From Chondrocystis sp. NIES-4102 (GTDB taxonomy: Bacteria > Cyanobacteriota > Cyanobacteriia > Cyanobacteriales > Xenococcaceae): a stretch of 64,000 bases of DNA. Positions within the stretch are counted from its first letter, which is position 1; every line of letters begins with the position of its first letter. The stretch lies in the NCBI GenBank assembly GCA_002368355.1, contig AP018281.1, positions 3,100,001-3,164,000 on the forward strand, written 5' to 3'. Shown piece by piece: positions 59,256 through 64,000 of this stretch. The translations under genes and the position numbers were made by a program. The notes below the pieces were generated by a model, which was not told the DNA's origin, ran no database searches, and saw only the letters and a program-made list of their open reading frames with translations.

Positions 59256-60539
59256 TTAAACTGTAACAGTTTGATAGGTATTTTGTGTTACTTGGGCTAG
59301 ACGTTGCATAGCTTCTGCTATTTCAGCTTCGGTAGCAGTGAGGCTAATTCTAAGACATTGTTGCTTATGTTGCCAATTTTCCTGTAAACCTGGGAAAAAG
59401 GTACTTCCAGGGACAACAATTACTCCCACCTGTTTTAATTTTTGATAAAATTCCCAATCTGTCATGGGTAGATCTTGCAGCCACAACCAAGCAAAGATTG
59501 CACCCTCTCCCTGGTGGAGAAACCAAGGTATATCTTTAGGCATATATTTATCTAAGGTAGATTCTAATACGGCAATTTTTTGTTTGTAATGAGGACGTAT
59601 TACAGTTTCCGATAAATCAGCCAGTTTACCAGAGGCAATTGCTTTAGCTGCGATCGCTTGTCCGTAACGAGAGGAATGTATACAAGCATTGGTTTGGAAT
59701 GATTCTAATACTTGGATGAGTTTGGGATCTCCAATGGCAATTCCTATTCTTTCTCCTGGTAAACCTGCTTTAGATAGACTCATGCAGTGAATGATATTGT
59801 TGCCAAATTGGGGAGTCATTTGTGTAAAGTTTAATGCAGGAAAAGGCGGTGCATAGGCAGAATCTATTAAAACTGGAACATCGTGATTAGCTGCTAAGGT
59901 AGCAATTTTATTGACTTCTAGATCAGTTAATACGTTTCCTGTAGGGTTGCAAGGACGAGAAAATATAACACAACCAGTTTTTTCGTTGATTTGAAGTTGA
60001 CTAAAATCAGGACGATATTTGAAACGATGTTTATCTGCGTCTATTTCGAGAAATGGTTTGTAGGCAATTAAAGCTTCATTGGTTAGGGTAACTCCCCCAT
60101 AACCAGTGTAATCTGGACTTAGGGGTAGAACTATTTGTTTTAATTCTCCCGATGTGGTGTATCCGCCAAAAGCATTAGCAGCATAAAGATATAGTGCTTG
60201 TGAACCTGGGGTAATTAAAACATGGCGATCGCTTAAGTTGAGGTTGTAACGGGTATTAAAATCTTTAACTATCGCTTCAATTAAAGGTGCATAACCTTGG
60301 GAAGATCCGTAACGACACACTACTTCGCCATATTCGGGGCTATTTAGTAATTCTTGGGTACAATCACGCCATAATTGCTCTATTTCTGGCAAAATTACAG
60401 GGTTTCCTGCGCTTAAATTGATGAATTCTTTATCAGCATTATCTCTTAAGGTTTCAATGATATCTTTCATAATCGCCCTCACTCCCGTAAGTTGAGACAT
60501 CTGAGAACCAAATTGAGATAAAGCAGGATTCATAATCAT
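59256..60539 (-). CDS. avtA: Valine-pyruvate aminotransferase (PLP class I)
   Basis: The product has 427 residues. The class I aminotransferase fold carries FINLSAGNPV near the N-terminus, HVLITPGSQALYLY, the PLP lysine Lys257 in MSLSKAGLPGER and a late substrate arginine in CLRISLT. This motif set matches AvtA-type valine-pyruvate transaminases, which make alanine and 2-ketoisovalerate from valine and pyruvate. It is followed 9 bases later by rimM on the same strand. Confidence 0.88.
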   Translation of the reverse strand: MIMNPALSQFGSQMSQLTGVRAIMKDIIETLRDNADKEFINLSAGNPVILPEIEQLWRDCTQELLNSPEYGEVVCRYGSSQGYAPLIEAIVKDFNTRYNLNLSDRHVLITPGSQALYLYAANAFGGYTTSGELKQIVLPLSPDYTGYGGVTLTNEALIAYKPFLEIDADKHRFKYRPDFSQLQINEKTGCVIFSRPCNPTGNVLTDLEVNKIATLAANHDVPVLIDSAYAPPFPALNFTQMTPQFGNNIIHCMSLSKAGLPGERIGIAIGDPKLIQVLESFQTNACIHSSRYGQAIAAKAIASGKLADLSETVIRPHYKQKIAVLESTLDKYMPKDIPWFLHQGEGAIFAWLWLQDLPMTDWEFYQKLKQVGVIVVPGSTFFPGLQENWQHKQQCLRISLTATEAEIAEAMQRLAQVTQNTYQTVTV

Positions 60540-61291
60540 AAGTACCCGACGACGAAATTACATCAACCAATAATTGTATCGTTTATAGCAATCTTATTTC
60601 ATTGATGCCAGGTTTAATTTGCCAAATCTTATATATACGCCGAATCATCTTTAATGTGAATAACAAGCTTTTAACATTATTTGAAATCTGATTAACGTTC
60701 TTCTAGCGGTAAAGCCAATTAAAAAAACAGATTTGAAAGCGAATAACTATAACTTAAGCTTCATTTCCTGATAAATAAACGTTCAAAATAGAGGCATAAA
60801 AAACAATAACTGGCTACCTTAGCTATAACTTGGTAAATTGTCTTGAGGAGCGATCGCACAGATTAAAAATACTGTATAGATTTTATTATGTATTTTCAAA
60901 ATCTTGTTTTAACTTGGCTAAAATTTCTTATGCTTTTTCTGTTGAATTTATGCTGGATATAAGTTTAAATCCTGTTGGTCAATCATCTTCAATGTTAATT
61001 CTATTAATAATTTATTGACGCTTATATTTTTAAACTTTGATATTTCTCATTTTTAAGTCTTAGATGTAAGGAATATAGATTAAATAATATTCTTTTGCTG
61101 TTTTATTTGTAATTGAAACAATTCTAACTGCAATTTATTCTAAAGATATAATGCTTGTGAACCAGGTGTAATTAAAACACAGCGATCGCTCTATTCTAGC
61201 TAGCTATTTAAAAGTTACCTAAATAACAGTGGCTGATCGAAATAGTGCCAGATAAAATTTAGCTTATATTTATTGAAATGAGCATAACTTG
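60540..61291. other. Gap between avtA and the signal peptidase gene, with a decayed avtA fragment
   Basis: These 750 bases hold no intact gene. At about 61140-61195 a stretch reads on the minus strand as DRCVLITPGSQALYL then a stop. It matches the avtA segment at about 60180-60239 (see findings). A 62-codon plus-strand frame at 60830-61018 has no support. Confidence 0.65.
61138..61196 (-). pseudogene. Short decayed duplicate of an avtA segment
   Basis: The minus-strand sequence encodes DRCVLITPGSQALYL and then a stop codon, and the bases match the avtA interior at 60180-60239 at most positions. It has the same orientation and lies about 950 bases away. Only about 55 bases can be aligned by eye. 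It is a remnant of a second aminotransferase copy or a partial duplication. Confidence 0.65.
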
Positions 61292-62371
61292 ATGAATAAC
61301 TCTAATCTTGGCACAAATAATAAAGAACCGTGGCTTGCTGTTAATTTATCCAAACTTTTGCCAGGTATTGGTCAGATTTATGCGGGTAAAGTTCTTAAAG
61401 GATATATCATTTTATTGAGCTATTACCTATTGTGTTTATCTGGCGTATTGATTTTAATTAATTCTACGGGTGATTATTTATTAGGCATCCTTATCCTCAC
61501 CATCGCCCTAATAGTCTTCCCGATTTGGAATTTATTTGATGCTTATTATACGGCAAAGGGCAGAAATTCCCCTGAGTTTGAAAATATCCGAAAGCAAAGT
61601 AAAGATGCCTGGTTGGGTGTTTTTTTAGCTGGATTTATTCCTGGATTAGGACACGCTTATCTTCAGCAATGGTTAGCTAGTATTCTCTTTTTCGCTCTTT
61701 TTATCGCCACTTTTGTATTAGATGCGCTCAACTATTTACCTGGTTACTCATCAATTTTACTAAGAATTATTTTGTCTTTATTGGTTTTATATTACACTTA
61801 TATTTCTTGTCCTAGCCGTCGAGAGCGATCGCGCAAAATAATTACACTATTTGTTGCTGGCTTTTTCAGTGCTATTTTTGTCTTAGCTACAAGTTTAGCA
61901 ATCTTAATCCGTGTATTTATTGCTGAAGCGAGATATATTCCCTCAGAAGCAATGTTACCTACTTTGCAAGTTAATGATCGTATTGTAATTAATAAATCGG
62001 CTTATCTTTTTAGTCCACCTCAACGAGGAGATATTATTATATTTTCCCCCATTGCAAGATTACAGCAGGAAGGATATAAAGAGGCTTTTATTAAGCGTAT
62101 TATTGGCTTACCTGGCGATACAATCGAGATAAAGAATCAAAAAGTGTATGTTAATAATGAGCCATTACAGGAAGATTATATTCAAGAACCACCTAATTAT
62201 TTTTATGAGATGAAAGTAGTTCCAGAAAACTCGTATTTTGTTTTAGGTGACAATCGAAACAATAGCTATGATAGTAATTATTGGGGATTTGTTCCGCGTG
62301 CGAATATCATTGGAAAAGCTACGCAGCGATTTTATCCTTTTAATCGTGCAGGTTCGCTTATAGGTAAATAA
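61292..62371 (+). CDS. lepB: Signal peptidase I with an extra N-terminal membrane module
   Basis: From the ATG at 61292 the product has 359 residues. The first about 185 residues are membrane-spanning and include two related segments, LSKLLPGIGQIYAGKVLKGY and FIPGLGHAYLQQWLASILF, resembling DUF5683/TM2-like modules. The peptidase domain follows a further helix (about 190-210): PSEAMLPTL with nucleophile Ser218, AFIKRIIGLPGD with Lys268, and GDNRNNSYDSNYWGFV. It cleaves signal peptides at the outer face of the plasma or thylakoid membrane. A hairpin (62391-62413) follows. Confidence 0.9.
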   Translation: MNNSNLGTNNKEPWLAVNLSKLLPGIGQIYAGKVLKGYIILLSYYLLCLSGVLILINSTGDYLLGILILTIALIVFPIWNLFDAYYTAKGRNSPEFENIRKQSKDAWLGVFLAGFIPGLGHAYLQQWLASILFFALFIATFVLDALNYLPGYSSILLRIILSLLVLYYTYISCPSRRERSRKIITLFVAGFFSAIFVLATSLAILIRVFIAEARYIPSEAMLPTLQVNDRIVINKSAYLFSPPQRGDIIIFSPIARLQQEGYKEAFIKRIIGLPGDTIEIKNQKVYVNNEPLQEDYIQEPPNYFYEMKVVPENSYFVLGDNRNNSYDSNYWGFVPRANIIGKATQRFYPFNRAGSLIGK

Positions 62372-62390
62372 TTAAAAACAATTAACAAGA

Positions 62391-62413
62391 AACCCTGTGA
62401 TTATGCAGGGGTT
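62391..62413. other. Hairpin after the signal peptidase gene
   Basis: Arms aaccctg (62391-62397) and caggg(g)tt (62406-62413) pair over seven bases with one bulged G and an eight-base loop. No T run follows, so termination by this structure alone is uncertain. Confidence 0.4.
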
Positions 62414-63010
62414 AAAATTTAATTTCAATTAGGAATGTTTATATTAATTATCGAACTGTCACTTATCTAATATTTTTAAATATATTTAAACGCATATTTT
62501 ATTGAGAATTTTAACTACCCTAAAATTTTATAGTTATTTTCTTATTATTTAAGTAATCTAGCAATAATACTATTTTTATTTTCAAAATAGCAATAACCAT
62601 TGTATTGACAGTGGTTCATCTAATAATTTGAGATAGTTAAAATCAGAACTAAATAATATACTTTTCTTTTTTAAACTACTATTGATAAACGGCTCATATA
62701 AGTAAAGATTTTAATCTATAGTAAAGATATAGTAATAAATCGATTAATACCAAAGAGAAAAAGCATGATAAGCAAAATTAATCTAAACATTAAAAAATAA
62801 ACATTTTACAGATCACCTAATAATAGATCATTATTAAAGAAGAAAGTTAATAGGTTCTTAAATTTCTACTGAGCCAATTAATTACTTTTAAATAAGAAAT
62901 ATTGGCTTAGTTTTCTAACTATAAATAATCAATTCTAGCTAATTGTGCCAACTTTAAATTAAATTTAAATTCTCCATAAAACATTCAAAACATATAAATA
63001 GGAGTCACTT
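62414..63010. other. Long AT-rich upstream region of the flavodiiron gene
   Basis: No gene or repeat is recognised in these 600 bases. The AGGAG ribosome-binding site stands just before the ATG at 63011. Such long leaders may hold regulatory RNA, for which I see no direct evidence. Confidence 0.4.
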
Positions 63011-64000
63011 ATGGTTGCCTTGACAAATATCGCCCAAACAACTAAACCGACTGGAAGATTGACAATACAAAATGTAGAAATTGCAGCAGATACAAGAGCA
63101 ATTCGTTGTTTAGATTGGGATCGCGATCGCTTTGATATTGAATTTGGTTTGCAAAACGGGACTACCTATAATTCTTTTATTATTAAAGGTGAAAAATTAG
63201 CACTAGTTGATACTTCTCATGCTAAATTTCGCCAGACTTATTTGCAATTAGTAACAGGTTTAATCGATCCTACACAACTAGATTATCTAATTATTAGTCA
63301 TACCGAACCTGATCACAGTGGTTTAGTTAAAGATATTTTGGCTTTAGCCCCCCAAGTTACAGTAGTTGGGGCAAAGGTAGCCATTCAATTTTTAGAAAAT
63401 ATGGTGCATCAGTCATTTAAACACCAGATAGTTAAAAATGGCGATCGCCTTGATTTAGGTAAGGGACATGAATTAGAATTTGTATCTGCTCCTAATCTAC
63501 ACTGGCCTGATACAATTTTTACCTACGATCATCTTACCCAAATTCTCTACACTTGTGATGCTTTTGGGATGCACTATTGCGATGAACCTACTTTTGATGA
63601 AGATTTAGATCTAATTGAGGCGGATTTTGAATATTATTATGAGTGTCTAATGAAACCTAACGCCCGTTCGGTTTTAGCTGCCATTAAACGCCTAGGAAAA
63701 CTAGAATTAAATACAATTGCCACAGGACACGGCCCACTATTACAATACCATCGTGCAGAATTAGTTGATCGCTACGAGCAATGGAGTCAGGCACAAACCA
63801 AAACTGAAACCTTAGTTGCTCTATTTTACAGCGAAGACTATGGATATAGTGATCATTTAGCAAGAGCGATCGCTCACGGAATTACTAGGACAGGAGTAGC
63901 AGTAGAACTAGTAGACTGGAATAATACTGAACTACAGGAAGTTAGGGAGTTAGTAACCCAAGCTGCGGGTATAGTCATTGGGATGCCTCCCCAGTCAGAT
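63011..64000 (+). CDS. Diiron flavoprotein (Flv family), 5' part; gene runs off the window
   Basis: The frame is open from ATG 63011 to the last base (330 codons), with a good AGGAG element before the start. The metallo-beta-lactamase-like domain has all diiron ligand motifs intact: SHTEPDHSGL, NLHWPDT, the CDAFGMHY aspartate and GHGPLL. A flavodoxin-like domain begins near residue 265 (LVALFYSEDYGYSDH). Cyanobacterial Flv proteins reduce oxygen to water with electrons from photosystem I or II. Canonical ligands argue against the Flv1 and Flv2 types and favour an Flv3- or Flv4-like protein, but the subtype needs the full sequence. Confidence 0.92.
   Translation, partial: MVALTNIAQTTKPTGRLTIQNVEIAADTRAIRCLDWDRDRFDIEFGLQNGTTYNSFIIKGEKLALVDTSHAKFRQTYLQLVTGLIDPTQLDYLIISHTEPDHSGLVKDILALAPQVTVVGAKVAIQFLENMVHQSFKHQIVKNGDRLDLGKGHELEFVSAPNLHWPDTIFTYDHLTQILYTCDAFGMHYCDEPTFDEDLDLIEADFEYYYECLMKPNARSVLAAIKRLGKLELNTIATGHGPLLQYHRAELVDRYEQWSQAQTKTETLVALFYSEDYGYSDHLARAIAHGITRTGVAVELVDWNNTELQEVRELVTQAAGIVIGMPPQSD

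Noticed and set aside
60830-61018. 62-codon plus-strand frame
   Set aside because: No ribosome-binding site, no recognisable protein pattern, and it sits among avtA debris.

Overview
The window is a piece of a cyanobacterial chromosome. It is AT-rich and carries many copies of the HIP1 octamer GCGATCGC. It encodes an NblA/Ycf18-type protein, a CAAD-domain protein, a Calvin-cycle type class II aldolase, a diiron flavoprotein of the cyanobacterial Flv family, DUF4278 and several small conserved cyanobacterial proteins. The AT-rich composition together with a GH9 cellulase and abundant short tandem repeats suggests a unicellular or baeocystous lineage (Pleurocapsales/Stanieria-like); that placement is only an inference.

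Layout. 1-5.2 kb: 3' end of a TonB-dependent receptor, an A-type Fe-S carrier, an RHH protein, an HD-like protein and a GT9 glycosyltransferase. 5.2-10.6 kb (+): ispD, a secreted protein, then a tight run of aspartoacylase-like gene, era, moaD and an unknown membrane protein. 10.6-13.6 kb (-): DUF4864, a sugar ABC permease, a small CxxC protein and a methyltransferase. 13.8-16.4 kb: an MscS channel followed by four 202-bp tandem repeats and heptamer arrays. 16.4-23.9 kb (-): gdhA, pgm, a PEBP protein, a frameshifted FkbM methyltransferase, a GT1 glycosyltransferase, an AraC regulator and an NblA-like gene. 24.5-31.8 kb: small exported protein, DUF697/EcsC-like protein, hybrid histidine kinase, speA (-) and fructose-bisphosphate aldolase. 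32.6-36.4 kb: divergent MocR regulator and FMN split-barrel protein, and a TldD-type protease. 36.9-42.1 kb: small ORFs, a modular GH9 glucanase and a GT2 glycosyltransferase. 42.1-50 kb: a GAF-GAF adenylate cyclase with an almost identical internal duplication, GNAT, small proteins and a five-gene minus-strand cluster headed by maf. 50-64 kb: an M24 peptidase, an LCCL protein, a YvcK-type protein, a holin-like protein, coaE, a double-domain QueD, CAAD, rimM, avtA, signal peptidase I with an extra membrane module, and the 5' part of a flavodiiron gene.

Most genes are core metabolism or housekeeping. The clearest signs of flux are the 202-bp repeat array that begins inside the mscS stop region, heptamer arrays interrupted by small palindromic inserts, a two-base frameshift in FkbM, a short decayed copy of avtA and a possible acetamidase remnant. 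I see no CRISPR array, no rRNA or tRNA gene, no intact transposase and no recognisable defence island. The least explained loci are the maf-linked four-gene cluster (46.8-49.4 kb) and the membrane protein behind moaD (8968-10578).
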